Program-made: the position numbers and the translations under genes
Notes under the pieces: generated by a model
What the model saw: the letters and a program-made list of their open reading frames with translations, nothing else
The model's database searches: none
Told to the model about the DNA's origin: nothing
Shown: positions 27,185 to 37,456 of the stretch, piece by piece
How the letters are laid out: each line of letters starts with the position of its first letter
Position numbering within the stretch: position 1 is the first letter of the stretch
Source of the DNA: Bacteroidota bacterium
GTDB taxonomy: Bacteria; Bacteroidota; Bacteroidia; 2-12-FULL-35-15
Assembly (NCBI GenBank): GCA_947479085.1
Contig: CANJYB010000003.1
Span: 186,001-250,000 of the forward strand
Length of the DNA: 64,000 nucleotides
Direction of reading: 5' to 3'

Positions 27185-30100
27185 ATGAAAGCAAAAACTA
27201 CAAAATTAATTGTGCTATTATGCATAGCATTATTTCAATTTACCGATTCATTCTCTCAATTAACAACAGTGTTGCCCAATGATGGCTCTACTTCAGGAAA
27301 TTGCCGAGCTCCTTCTAATCGCTACAGCCGAGGGAGAATAGTTTATTTAATTAAAGCTTCTGAAATGGCGGCCGCAGGTTTTACCTCTGGTACTCAAGTT
27401 GGGCAAATAGGATGGACTTATCAGGCAGCCCCTGGAAATGTGGCATCTGCTCCTTTACTTGTTTATTTGCAGAACACAACTGACGTTACCAACACAAAAA
27501 GTACAACCTGGTCAACAGCAATTGCCCCAATGACTATTGCAAGTAATTCTACTGTTAGTATAGCTAATTCCACTACACCAACTATTGCTTTTAGTGGTGG
27601 CTCCCCATTTACTTATACTGGGGGTGGTGTATATGTTGCTTACGACTGGGGTTGTTATAGTGGTACTTTATTTGCAACAACTGTAATGTGCAATTCTACT
27701 GGTCTTGTAAATGGATTATTAAGTGCTCAATTATCAACTGCATGTCCTAATACTGCATCCACCAACGTAGTAGCTTCCAGTTTCCGTCCGGAAACAAGAT
27801 TTGGGCCAGTGCAGGTGGCAAACGATGCCGCAGTGGATTTAATTTATACTTTTGGTAGTTTGGCTAATGTATTTACAGTTAATCATGCAATTAGAGCTAA
27901 GGTTTCAAACTTGGGAACTGCCACGCAAACTAATTTGCCTGTATCACTTAATATTTCAGGTGCAAACACATTTACTAATACCCAAACTGTTGCCACTTTG
28001 GCTCCAGGTGCTTCAGCTGTAGTAACATTTGCAGCTTTTACTCCTTCTGTAATAGGAAGTAATACAGTTACGGTTTCAGTACCGAGTGATGGTGCAAATG
28101 GCAACAACACAAAAACAATGACTCAAGCAATAACAACAAATCTGGATTCTTATAAATATGGAACCACATTTGACGGAGGGGTAGGATTTAATCCACCTTT
28201 GGCAACCTCTGCAGTTTTTGTTTCAAAATTTAATGCTATTGCAGGTTCATTATTAAATGAAGTAAAGGTAGATTTTCAGGCAAGTGTTGCTTCCAGAACA
28301 TTTAAAATTGCAGTTTATCCAAATAATGCGGGCACACCGGGAAATACACCTCTATACGTTTCATCCTTACAAACAATTGGGGCTAATTCTCCCCAGTTTC
28401 AGGCATTTATTCCAATTTCACCTGTTATTAATCTTTCAGGTGGAGATTTTTATGTGGGTGTGGTGGAAGAAGTAGCCAATACCGTGAACTTTGGTTTTTC
28501 ATATCAAGCAGAAAGCCCTGCCCGAACAGGTTCGTTTTTCTTTGCGAATGTTAATAATACAACTTATGTAGCCTCTACCGCATGGACTGATTTTAATACT
28601 GGTGGTGCTCCTTTTCGTCCGGGTATTGAAGCGGAATTTTTCGTTCCTGCTCCGCCTAATTGTGTATTAAGTATGTCGCCTGCTAATAATAATGTAGACC
28701 TTTGTTTTGGTGGTGCCAGCCAAACTTTAAGCTGGGCAAGTGGTGGAGGTGGACCGACAGGCTATGATGTTTATTTTGGTACAACTGCAAATCCTCCTTT
28801 AGTATCAGCTAATCAGGCAGGTGTAACTTATAATGCTACCGGATTAACTCCAAATACACAATACTTTTGGAAGGTTATTGCAAAGAATGTGGACGGGGAT
28901 GCCCCAGGATGTTCGACTTTTTCATTTACAACAGGGTCAACCTTTTCTCCTGTTTCCATTTCTCCTGCCAACATAACAATTTGTGGTGGTGCACCAGTTA
29001 CAGCTACTGCTAACCCAGCCGGTGCAACCAGTTATTCCTGGTCTGGCGGACTTGGCAGTGCCCAAACTGCTTCGGTTACCACTCCGGGTACTTATACTGT
29101 TACTGTAACTCAGTCTACTTGTGTTCTAACAGCAACTGCAACAGCGGTTGCTTACTCAAGTCCTACAGTTAGCTCTGTTTCGGCTACTCCTTCTGCAGTT
29201 TGTAACGGTGGAAGTTCGGTTCTTGCTGTTTCTGCAAGTGCTTCTAATGCTGTAACAGGAAACTATTGTACACCAGTTACCACTAATGGAGGAACAGTTG
29301 GCGATGAAATTACCCTTTTCTCAAGTACCGGTTTAGGATATAATTATACTAATTCTGTTGCAACCCCCTCACCAGGTTATTTGGATAGAACTAATCTAAT
29401 TGGTAATGGAGTAGCGGGAACAGCATATTCTGTTACTGTTAATCAGCAGGATGCTGGAGATGCCTTCAGAATATGGATTGATATGAATAATAATGGAAGT
29501 TTTGAAGATGCAGGAGAGCTTTTAGCAACAAGCACTGCAGGATTAGCTGTCACTCTTAGTATTACTATCCCATCTTCCACCACTAATGGTAGCCATAGAA
29601 TCAGAATCAGAAATACTTTTAATGCTACCAATACCATAGCCTCTACTTTAAGCTGTACCAATGGTAATACGTATGGTGTAACCATCGACTTTACACTTAA
29701 TGTAACAGGTGGTGTTGACCCATTAACGTACTTGTGGAGCCCGGCTACTTTCCTTGGTTCTACAACAGGTTCAAGTGTAGGTGCTACTGGAATTACTTCT
29801 CCGGTTACTTATACTGTAACAGCCACCCAGGGTAATACAGGATGTACCAATACCGGAACTGCTTCTGTAGCAGTAAATCCATTGCCTATTGGTTCAGCAT
29901 CAAATGAGACCATTTGCAGTGGTGCGTCATCCGGTGTGGCATTAAGTTCAGATATTACAGGTTCAACATTTACATGGACCGCTACAGTTACCTCCGGAAA
30001 TGTAACCGGTTTGTCCGGTTGTGCTTCAGGATGTGGAACTACCATAGCCCAGACTTTAATCAATACCAGCAACTCTGTTGCAGGTGTGGTAAGTTATATT

Positions 30101-32680
30101 GTAACTCCAACTTCCCCGTCAGGTTGCGCAGGTAATCCATTTACAGTAGATGTTACGGTTAACCCGAAACCGGCAGGAACAATTACCAATGCAACTATTT
30201 GTAGCGGAGGTACCACCAATATTGTATTAAATTCATCTATTTCAGGAACCACCTTTGCATGGTCAGGAGCCAACCAAAGCGGAACCTCAACCGGATTCAG
30301 TTCAGGAAACGGTTCACCGATAGTACAGACACTATTTAACAGCAGCAATTCAACCCCATCCATAGTAAGATATACGATAGTACCTACTTCTCCTGCGGGA
30401 TGTACCGGGGCAAACTTCTTATCTGATATTACTGTTAACCCTACACCTGTGGCAAGCTCATCAGTTGATCCGGGAGAGTTTTTATGTGATGGAAGTACAA
30501 CCAATATCGATTTGAACTCCAGCACCAGTGGCTCATCCACCTATACCTGGACTTCTACAGCAGATGCAGGCATCAGCGGAAACAGCAACTGTTCGTCAGG
30601 ATGTTTAAATCCGATAGCCGATGTATTATTTAATACAGCAAGTACAAACGGAACAGCAACGTATTCCATTATCCCGACCTCAGCAGCAGGATGTGTGGGA
30701 GGAGCTTACACGATTACAGAAACGATAGGAGCAACTCCTGTAGGAAGTGCAACAAGTATGGTGATTTGTAACGGAGACCCAACCAACTTAACATTAAACT
30801 CCACAGTAACAGGAACAGAATTTACCTGGACCTCATTAGTTACTTTCGGAACAGTGATAGGTAACCAGGATTGTCCGGGAGGCTGTGGAACTACCATAGC
30901 AGATGTGTTAACCAATGCAACCAACGTACATGGCATAGTAGAATACACGGTATCACCAGTATCAGCAGACGGATGTCCGGGAGCAGACTTTACAGTAGAT
31001 GTAACAGTAGGAGCAGCTCCTGCAATGCCTGTTATTTCAGGTCCTTCAGTGGTTTGTAATTTGAATACGGCTACTTATTCTGTAGCCATTGTTCCTGAAG
31101 CAACCACTTATACATGGACCGTACCAACAGGTGTAACCGGAATGACCATAACAAGCGGACAAGGAACCACAACGATTACTGTAAATATATCAGCAGGAAC
31201 GGTGATAGGAAATGTAACCTGTACAGCAAGTAATAATTGTGGAAGCAGCCAGACCGCTTCCATGGCAGTGACCAAAAAACCAGCTGTTCCTGGACCAATA
31301 TCAGGGCCAACTTCTACCTGCGGACAAACAAGTGCTACCTATTTCATCGCTTCAGTGTTCGGAGCTACTTCTTATGCATGGACAGTTCCGGCAGGAATGA
31401 CGATTACCTCAGGACAAGGAGGACTTACTATTACTGTTAGTATTTCTTCCACTTTTGTTTCAGGGCTGGTGAAAGTATCTGCTGTGAATGCTTGCGGAAA
31501 TGTACCGGGAATAAGTTTATTGGTATTTGGTAATGTTCCGCCTATCCCTGTTTCTATTTCCGGACCAACAGCGGTTTGCGGTCTTACTTCAGCAACTTAT
31601 TCGGTACCTGCAGTGGCAGGAGCTACAGGATATAACTGGACCATTACAGGTGCAGGAACCATTGTTGGTTCCAACACAGGTTCTTCGGTAACTGTTGCTT
31701 TAAGCGGAACTTCGCCAGGAACTATTTCCTGTTCCGCAACCAATGTTTGTGGTACCGGAACTCCAAGGTCATTGAATTTGACTACCACACCGGCAACACC
31801 AGGAACTATTTCCGGACCTACCGTTGCATGTGGACTATTCACTGCTACTTATACTGTTCCAGCTGTAGCCGGAACGACTTACAATTGGACGTTACAAACT
31901 GCGGTAGGTTGTTTTGGAACATCATTCCCAGGAGGGCCTCAGACTGCAACGGGAACTACCGTTACCGTTGCTTTTAGCCCCAACTTTATGAACGCAATGT
32001 CAGGTGTTCTTTCTGTTACTGCAACTACACAATGTGGAACTAGTAACCCAAGCAATTTAATAATTTTCCAGAACCAAACTCCAACGACTCTTAATGGTCC
32101 TGCAAATGTTACAGGGTTGCAACAAGCTACCTATTTCACTTCTCCGATGAATGGTGCAATTGATTATGTTTGGACAACAACTTCAACCGGAGGTCAAATT
32201 ACCATTAATGGAACAACTGCTACAACCGTAATAACACCTTCACTTTCAATTACGGCTTTTTTTACTGGACAATCAGGAGTATATTCCGGAACTGGCCAGA
32301 TAAAAGTAGCTGCTCGTTACAGCTGTGTTGACAGAGCTACCCAAACCAGCGGATATAAAACAGTTCCTATTTCAGGTGTGGCGTTAAATCCGAATGCAAT
32401 GGCAAACAATACAGATTTGAGAAGTGTGTTTTCTGAAATCTATCCTAATCCTGCTTCCACTGAATTTACTATTGATGTAACTTCTGACGGAGACAGAAAC
32501 ATAGTGGTAGAGGTGTTTGATGTGCTTGGTAATATGGCAATAGAACAAAAACACTACTTAATGGCAGGTGAGGTTGCATTTAAAACAAATGTAGAAACAC
32601 TTGAAAAAGGAATGTACTTTGTTCGTATCACGGATGTGGAAGGAAATGTACTTTACACACAACGGGTAATTAAAGAGTAA
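27185..32680 (+). CDS. Very large T9SS-secreted multi-domain surface protein
   Basis: 1831 residues. Signal peptide (cleaved near DSFSQ), an N-terminal beta domain, a CARDB-like domain (about 220-315), an FN3-like domain (about 488-590, LTPNTQYFWKVIAKN), a GEVED domain (about 689-840, with IWIDMNNNGSFED), four PKD-like repeats (about 900-1275, each with TICSG or VICNG and a FTWT-type strand), about five Ig/PKD_6-like repeats (about 1278-1740, ISGPTxxCGxxxATYxVP), and a type A sorting domain (about 1751-1831: EIYPNPASTEF, GMYFVRITD). It should cross the outer membrane through the T9SS and be attached or released. Probable role: adhesion or matrix binding. No enzyme domain was recognised. Confidence 0.9.
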   Translation: MKAKTTKLIVLLCIALFQFTDSFSQLTTVLPNDGSTSGNCRAPSNRYSRGRIVYLIKASEMAAAGFTSGTQVGQIGWTYQAAPGNVASAPLLVYLQNTTDVTNTKSTTWSTAIAPMTIASNSTVSIANSTTPTIAFSGGSPFTYTGGGVYVAYDWGCYSGTLFATTVMCNSTGLVNGLLSAQLSTACPNTASTNVVASSFRPETRFGPVQVANDAAVDLIYTFGSLANVFTVNHAIRAKVSNLGTATQTNLPVSLNISGANTFTNTQTVATLAPGASAVVTFAAFTPSVIGSNTVTVSVPSDGANGNNTKTMTQAITTNLDSYKYGTTFDGGVGFNPPLATSAVFVSKFNAIAGSLLNEVKVDFQASVASRTFKIAVYPNNAGTPGNTPLYVSSLQTIGANSPQFQAFIPISPVINLSGGDFYVGVVEEVANTVNFGFSYQAESPARTGSFFFANVNNTTYVASTAWTDFNTGGAPFRPGIEAEFFVPAPPNCVLSMSPANNNVDLCFGGASQTLSWASGGGGPTGYDVYFGTTANPPLVSANQAGVTYNATGLTPNTQYFWKVIAKNVDGDAPGCSTFSFTTGSTFSPVSISPANITICGGAPVTATANPAGATSYSWSGGLGSAQTASVTTPGTYTVTVTQSTCVLTATATAVAYSSPTVSSVSATPSAVCNGGSSVLAVSASASNAVTGNYCTPVTTNGGTVGDEITLFSSTGLGYNYTNSVATPSPGYLDRTNLIGNGVAGTAYSVTVNQQDAGDAFRIWIDMNNNGSFEDAGELLATSTAGLAVTLSITIPSSTTNGSHRIRIRNTFNATNTIASTLSCTNGNTYGVTIDFTLNVTGGVDPLTYLWSPATFLGSTTGSSVGATGITSPVTYTVTATQGNTGCTNTGTASVAVNPLPIGSASNETICSGASSGVALSSDITGSTFTWTATVTSGNVTGLSGCASGCGTTIAQTLINTSNSVAGVVSYIVTPTSPSGCAGNPFTVDVTVNPKPAGTITNATICSGGTTNIVLNSSISGTTFAWSGANQSGTSTGFSSGNGSPIVQTLFNSSNSTPSIVRYTIVPTSPAGCTGANFLSDITVNPTPVASSSVDPGEFLCDGSTTNIDLNSSTSGSSTYTWTSTADAGISGNSNCSSGCLNPIADVLFNTASTNGTATYSIIPTSAAGCVGGAYTITETIGATPVGSATSMVICNGDPTNLTLNSTVTGTEFTWTSLVTFGTVIGNQDCPGGCGTTIADVLTNATNVHGIVEYTVSPVSADGCPGADFTVDVTVGAAPAMPVISGPSVVCNLNTATYSVAIVPEATTYTWTVPTGVTGMTITSGQGTTTITVNISAGTVIGNVTCTASNNCGSSQTASMAVTKKPAVPGPISGPTSTCGQTSATYFIASVFGATSYAWTVPAGMTITSGQGGLTITVSISSTFVSGLVKVSAVNACGNVPGISLLVFGNVPPIPVSISGPTAVCGLTSATYSVPAVAGATGYNWTITGAGTIVGSNTGSSVTVALSGTSPGTISCSATNVCGTGTPRSLNLTTTPATPGTISGPTVACGLFTATYTVPAVAGTTYNWTLQTAVGCFGTSFPGGPQTATGTTVTVAFSPNFMNAMSGVLSVTATTQCGTSNPSNLIIFQNQTPTTLNGPANVTGLQQATYFTSPMNGAIDYVWTTTSTGGQITINGTTATTVITPSLSITAFFTGQSGVYSGTGQIKVAARYSCVDRATQTSGYKTVPISGVALNPNAMANNTDLRSVFSEIYPNPASTEFTIDVTSDGDRNIVVEVFDVLGNMAIEQKHYLMAGEVAFKTNVETLEKGMYFVRITDVEGNVLYTQRVIKE

Positions 32681-32702
32681 AAGTTAAATTTAATTCAGAA
32701 TA

Positions 32703-32741
32703 AATCCCGCCTTTCCGTTTTAGGAAAGGAGGGATTTTTTT
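32703..32741 (+). terminator. Intrinsic terminator after the T9SS protein gene
   Basis: AATCCCGCCTTTCC pairs with GGAAAGGAGGGATT (one mismatch) around GTTTTA, followed by a run of T. Confidence 0.88.
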
Positions 32742-32859
32742 GTCTTATAATCAGACTTTTTTCCAGATTAAGGATTCCGAACCTGACAGAAAAACAGGAT
32801 GAATCAGGATGAAGAATACAATAAAAAGTCTAAAGTACCTGTTTTAGCACCTCATCAAC

Positions 32860-33111
32860 GTGAGAGCTCGTCTCATCCCGATGGTTTTCAATTACACTCC
32901 AATTTTATTGCATACCGTTCCGATGGTTTTCATTTTTACTCCCATGGTTTTGCATACCACGCCAATGGTTTTCATTTTCGCCCCAATGATTTTGCATACC
33001 ACTCTAATGGTTTCTCAAACCACTCCAATGGTTTCTCCTATCGTCCCAATGGTTTTCATTTACACTCAAACTTTTTCTCGTCTCACTCCGATTATTTTAC
33101 GTGTCGTCCCG
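32860..33111. repeat. Tandem array C: 12 or more units of 21 bp
   Basis: From 32860 the 21-base phase holds without gaps to 33111, with one more degenerate unit possible at 32839. Consensus: ATGGTTTTC, about seven variable bases, then CACTCCA. Two unit types alternate at the start (TTTTCATTTT and TTTTGCATACC forms). Open frames across it are a consequence of the period. No HTH gene flanks it. Confidence 0.87.
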
Positions 33112-33435
33112 ATGCGATGAGAAAGTAAGGGGAAATGGACTAAAATGACCAGAAAGAGACAAAGGTGTATGTTTATTTTGTTAATAATCATTGCTTTGAA
33201 TAAAAGAGAAAGGGTAACGTCTGGCCTGAATAATAGGTAAAAACAAAGAAATAAAAACATAACAGGGTAAAAAACGATAAAAAATCGCGATGAATGGGCA
33301 GGTTTTCTTTCAACAGTATTGATGTTTTAATAAAAAGGAATCAGGCATTACTCAAATGTTCAAATTCAAAAATATCTTCCTCAAAAACCAATAACTATTT
33401 TACCTATTTTCGGAGAATCAAATTCAAACCTTTTT
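33112..33435. other. Intergenic stretch before the glycan operon
   Basis: 324 AT-rich bases with no gene. No clear -7 box of TAnnTTTG form was seen; CTATTTTACC near 33390-33405 is the closest. Confidence 0.5.
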
Positions 33436-34887
33436 ATGGACAATATAAACGAATCTAAACCATCCGCATTACTTACTTTAATTTCTGTATTCTTTTTCTG
33501 GGGCTTTGTTGCAGCCAGCAATGATATTTTAATTCCGGTGTTCAAGGAAAAGCTGAACCTGGAACAATGGCAGGCGCAGTTAATTTCGGTTGCTTTTTAT
33601 GTGGCGTACACAGTAGGTTCCATTATTTATTATTTAATTTCCAAAACTTCAGGAGGAGATATTCTCAACAGGATTGGATATAAAAATGGTATTGCATTAG
33701 GGTTGGTTATTTCAGCCATTGGTACTTTATTGTTTTATCCTGCAGCACAAACGGCTTCTTTTCCTTTAATGATTTCAGGTTTATTTATAGTAGGCCTTGG
33801 TTTTTCTTTACAGCAAACTGCCGCCAATCCTTTAGCCATAGTAATGGGCGACCCCCGAAAAGGTTCGCAACGATTGAGCCTTGCCGGTGGAGTAAACAAT
33901 GTGGGGACCACCATTGGTCCTATATTGATTAGTTTTGCCATATTCGGAACCATAGCAGCAGGTAGTAAATCGGTTGCCAGTATTGAAAGTATAAAAACAC
34001 CTTACCTTATTCTCGGTGCTGCCTTTATTATAGTGGCGGTTATCTTTAAATTTTCTTCCATTCCTGATAAAATACATTCTGTAAATGATGATGCCCCTTC
34101 TGAAATACCTGTGGCGGCTGAAAGAACGAGTGCTTTAAAATATCCGCAGTTGGTTTTAGGTATGATTGGGATTTTTGTTTATGTAGGTGTTGAGGTGTCC
34201 ACAGCCAGCAACCTGCCGGAGTTTATGAAGCAACATGCGGGTATCAATACCGACCAGGTGGCACCTTATGTTTCTTTATTCTGGGCAAGTTTAATGATAG
34301 GCCGTTGGACATCTTCGGTAGGTGCTTTTAATGTAAAAGGAGGGATGAAAACAATATTGAATTTCCTGATGCCATACATCGCATTTGGAGTTTTTCTTTT
34401 AGTAAATAAAATAGCAAGCCACGATTTAACTCCGTTTTACATTTATGCTTTTGTAATCATTGTTTTAATTTTTGCAGATATTCTGAGCAAAGGAAATCCT
34501 GCACGACAATTATTAATATTCTCCGGTTGTGGAATTACAGCCTTGTTCATAGGTATGCTTTCATCTGGCATGGTTAGTGTTTATGCATTCATAAGTGTGG
34601 GCCTGTTTTGTTCTACTTTATGGCCATGCATATTTACATTGGCCATTGCAGGATTGGGAAAACATACCAACGAAGGTTCCAGTTTTTTAATCATGATGAT
34701 TATGGGCGGTGGATTAATCAGCTGGTTGCAGGGTGCCTTATCTGCAGATACTATTTTAGGAATACAATGGAGTTACCTGGTAGGAGTAGCCTGCTTTGCT
34801 TACCTGGCCTTTTATGCATGGAAAGTTAGTTCAATATTAAAATCACAGGGAATAGATTATGATTCAAAAGCTGGTAGCGGGCATTGA
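33436..34887 (+). CDS. FucP/NagP-type sugar:H+ symporter (MFS)
   Basis: 483 residues with 12 predicted membrane helices. Family marks: FFFWGFVAASNDILIPVFK at the start, GFSLQQTAANPLAIVMG in the fifth segment, and GGVNNVGTTIGPI. This subfamily brings L-fucose, glucose/galactose or N-acetylglucosamine into the cytoplasm. As the first gene of an operon with hexosaminidase, glycosylasparaginase and beta-mannosidase, N-acetylglucosamine (NagP-like) or mannose is the likeliest substrate. The downstream kinase gene overlaps its end by 29 bases. Confidence 0.87.
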   Translation: MDNINESKPSALLTLISVFFFWGFVAASNDILIPVFKEKLNLEQWQAQLISVAFYVAYTVGSIIYYLISKTSGGDILNRIGYKNGIALGLVISAIGTLLFYPAAQTASFPLMISGLFIVGLGFSLQQTAANPLAIVMGDPRKGSQRLSLAGGVNNVGTTIGPILISFAIFGTIAAGSKSVASIESIKTPYLILGAAFIIVAVIFKFSSIPDKIHSVNDDAPSEIPVAAERTSALKYPQLVLGMIGIFVYVGVEVSTASNLPEFMKQHAGINTDQVAPYVSLFWASLMIGRWTSSVGAFNVKGGMKTILNFLMPYIAFGVFLLVNKIASHDLTPFYIYAFVIIVLIFADILSKGNPARQLLIFSGCGITALFIGMLSSGMVSVYAFISVGLFCSTLWPCIFTLAIAGLGKHTNEGSSFLIMMIMGGGLISWLQGALSADTILGIQWSYLVGVACFAYLAFYAWKVSSILKSQGIDYDSKAGSGH

Positions 34888-35812
34888 TATAGGAGGCACC
34901 AACACCACTTTCGGGTTGGTGGATGAAGCAGGAAAAATACTTTACAAGGAAACTATTTTTACTGAACATTTCCCCATCCCCGAAGATTTGGTAGCGGTGG
35001 TGGTGGAGCATATTAACAAGGCATTGATTCAATTTGAAAACAAATATGAATTGGCCGGTGTGGGAATAGGTGCGCCAAACGGGAATTACTTTAATGGTTG
35101 TATTGTATTTGCACCCAATTTAAAATGGAAAGGAATTGTTCCTCTTGCCAAATTGTTTGAAGATAAATTAAAAGTAAAAACAATTCTTACAAACGATGCA
35201 AATGCCGCAGCAATGGGGGAAATGATATTTGGAGGTGCAAAAGGAATGAAAGATTTTATTTTCATAACTCTTGGAACGGGCTTGGGAAGTGGCATTGTGG
35301 TAAATGGTGAAATGGTATACGGGCACGATGGCTTTGCAGGGGAATTGGGCCATATAACTATTTTGTTTCCTGATGGAAGGCAATGCGGATGCGGAAGAAG
35401 AGGATGCCTCGAAACATATTGTTCTGCAACAGGAATTGTGACAACATACAAGGAATTCATAAGACGCAGCTTTCCGGAACTGGTAAAAGAGAATGAAAAT
35501 ATAACCGCCAAAGATATTTGTGAAAAAGCAAGGGATGGAGATTTCGTTTCATTAACAGCCTTTAAAATGACAGGAGATCTTCTCGGAAGAGTATTAGCCA
35601 ATAGTGTGGCATATACAAGTCCCCAGGCAATATTCTTATTTGGAGGTTTGGCCAATGCAGGTTATTTAATTTTCGAGCCAACCAGAGAAAGTTTCGAAGA
35701 AAATCTGCTTAACATATATAAAAATAAAATAAATATTTTTCCCTCTCAATTAAAGGAAAATGATGCAGCCATATTAGGTGCAGCTTCGTTGATTTGGAAA
35801 GAAATAAAATAA
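34859..35812 (+). CDS. ROK-family sugar kinase
   Basis: 317 residues. N-terminal phosphate motif GIDIGGTNTTFGLVD (8-22), probable catalytic base D113 in TNDANAAA, second phosphate loop LGTGLGSGIV (138-147), and the ROK zinc site H165, C176, C178, C183 (GELGHI, QCGCGRRGC). The kinase phosphorylates an imported hexose or N-acetylhexosamine in the cytosol. Next to the transporter and GH20 gene, GlcNAc or mannose is expected. The start overlaps the transporter gene, implying coupling. Confidence 0.9.
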   Translation: MIQKLVAGIDIGGTNTTFGLVDEAGKILYKETIFTEHFPIPEDLVAVVVEHINKALIQFENKYELAGVGIGAPNGNYFNGCIVFAPNLKWKGIVPLAKLFEDKLKVKTILTNDANAAAMGEMIFGGAKGMKDFIFITLGTGLGSGIVVNGEMVYGHDGFAGELGHITILFPDGRQCGCGRRGCLETYCSATGIVTTYKEFIRRSFPELVKENENITAKDICEKARDGDFVSLTAFKMTGDLLGRVLANSVAYTSPQAIFLFGGLANAGYLIFEPTRESFEENLLNIYKNKINIFPSQLKENDAAILGAASLIWKEIK

Positions 35813-35818
35813 TAAAGT

Positions 35819-37450
35819 ATGAAAAAAATTGTATTCCTTTTACTTAGTTTAATTTCAATTAATGTTTTTGCACAAGACCAGTTAAAAGTATTACCGCTTA
35901 TTCCTTTACCAAAGGAAATGAAGCAACTGGACGATGAATTTGTTTTATCAGATAAGTCTAAAATAGTCTTAACGAATGATAAATTCAAGCCGGAGGTGGA
36001 GTATCTCAACATTTATCTCAATAAAAATTATGGTTTTACATTACCGGTGATTTCTGATTTACCTAAGGAAGGAAATTATATTTACATAACGCAACCTGAT
36101 GCTGAAACCGGGCATCCGGATAGCTATACCTTAAATATGAACCAGAATCAACTCCTGTTTATTGTTGAAAATGGAGAGGGCCTGTTTTATGGAATACAAA
36201 CGTTGATACAGTTGCTTCCATTGGAAAAAGCAGCGGAGTTAAAGATTCCATGTGCAGATATTAATGATGCACCACGATATCAATGGAGGGGAATGCACCT
36301 GGATTGCAGCCGGCATTTCTTTTCAAAGCAGGAAGTGAAAAAATACATTGATTACATGGCCATGTATAAGTATAACCGGTTTCACTGGCACCTGGTGGAT
36401 GACCAGGGTTGGAGAATAGAAATTAAAAAATATCCGCTTCTTACATCCATTGGTTCGCAACGAAAAGAAACCATAATTGGCAAACCTAAATGGGATAAGG
36501 ATGGAAAACCTTCAAAAGATGATAAGTATGATGGGCAACCGTATCGCGGTTTTTATACCCAGGCAGATATAAAAGAGGTGGTGGCTTATGCCATGGCACG
36601 ACACATAACGGTGGTCCCTGAAATTGAAATGCCCGGCCATTCGTTAGCAGCACTTGCGGCCTATCCTCAATATTCCTGTACAGGCGGACCATTTGAAACC
36701 TATACCAAATGGGGCGTTTCGGATGATGTGTATTGTGCAGGAAACGATTCCACTTTTTTGTTTTTGGAAGATATTCTTTCGGAGGTTATTGATTTGTTCC
36801 CCGGAAAATATGTGCATATAGGAGGAGATGAATGCCTGAAAGAGCGATGGAAAGCCTGCCCTAAATGCCAGAAAAGAATTGCAGATGAAAAACTGAAAGA
36901 CGAGAACGGGTTGCAAAGCTATTTTATTACAAGGATAGAAAAGTATTTGAATTCAAAGGGGAGACAAATAATTGGCTGGGACGAAATATTAGATGGTGGA
37001 CTTGCACCTAATGCCACTGTTATGAGCTGGAGAGGAATTAAAGGTGGACTGGCAGCTGCAAAACAAAAGCATGATGTTATCATGACACCCGGTCAGCCTT
37101 GTTATTTCGATCATTACCAGTCAAAAGATAAATCAAAGGAACCTCTTGCCATCGGAGGGTTTAACCCGATTGATTCTGTTTATGCTTACAACCCAACACC
37201 AATGACACTTCCGGAAGAAGGATGGAAATACGTGTTGGGAGCGCAAGGAAACGTATGGACGGAATACATTATAGATTTTAAAGGAGTAGAGTACATGTCA
37301 ATGCCTCGTATGGCTGCATTGTCAGAAACCTTATGGACACCAAAGGATAAAAAGAATTACAAAAACTTTATTGAACGATTAAAATTGCATGCTAAAACAT
37401 TAGATAAAATGAATGTGAATTATGCAAAACATTTTCTCACTAAAAAATAA
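35819..37450 (+). CDS. GH20 beta-N-acetylhexosaminidase
   Basis: 543 residues with a signal peptide (MKKIVFLLLSLISINVFAQ). An N-terminal GH20b-like domain (about 25-150) precedes the TIM barrel. The catalytic Asp-Glu pair is D337/E338 in HIGGDECLKERW; also visible are RGMHLDCSRHF, RFHWHLVDDQGWR and PEIEMPGHS. It removes terminal GlcNAc/GalNAc from glycans or chitobiose using substrate-assisted catalysis in the periplasm or at the surface. It lies 6 bases after the kinase and 6 before the glycosylasparaginase. Confidence 0.95.
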   Translation: MKKIVFLLLSLISINVFAQDQLKVLPLIPLPKEMKQLDDEFVLSDKSKIVLTNDKFKPEVEYLNIYLNKNYGFTLPVISDLPKEGNYIYITQPDAETGHPDSYTLNMNQNQLLFIVENGEGLFYGIQTLIQLLPLEKAAELKIPCADINDAPRYQWRGMHLDCSRHFFSKQEVKKYIDYMAMYKYNRFHWHLVDDQGWRIEIKKYPLLTSIGSQRKETIIGKPKWDKDGKPSKDDKYDGQPYRGFYTQADIKEVVAYAMARHITVVPEIEMPGHSLAALAAYPQYSCTGGPFETYTKWGVSDDVYCAGNDSTFLFLEDILSEVIDLFPGKYVHIGGDECLKERWKACPKCQKRIADEKLKDENGLQSYFITRIEKYLNSKGRQIIGWDEILDGGLAPNATVMSWRGIKGGLAAAKQKHDVIMTPGQPCYFDHYQSKDKSKEPLAIGGFNPIDSVYAYNPTPMTLPEEGWKYVLGAQGNVWTEYIIDFKGVEYMSMPRMAALSETLWTPKDKKNYKNFIERLKLHAKTLDKMNVNYAKHFLTKK

Positions 37451-37456
37451 GCACTC

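Noticed and set aside
30094..30540. Minus-strand open frames inside the 1831-residue gene
   Set aside because: They mirror Thr/Ser/Gly-rich codons of the real gene and have no own start context or domain.
32799..33128. Two overlapping open frames over array C
   Set aside because: Same period effect; no signal peptide or recognisable domain, and it begins inside a repeat-like start.
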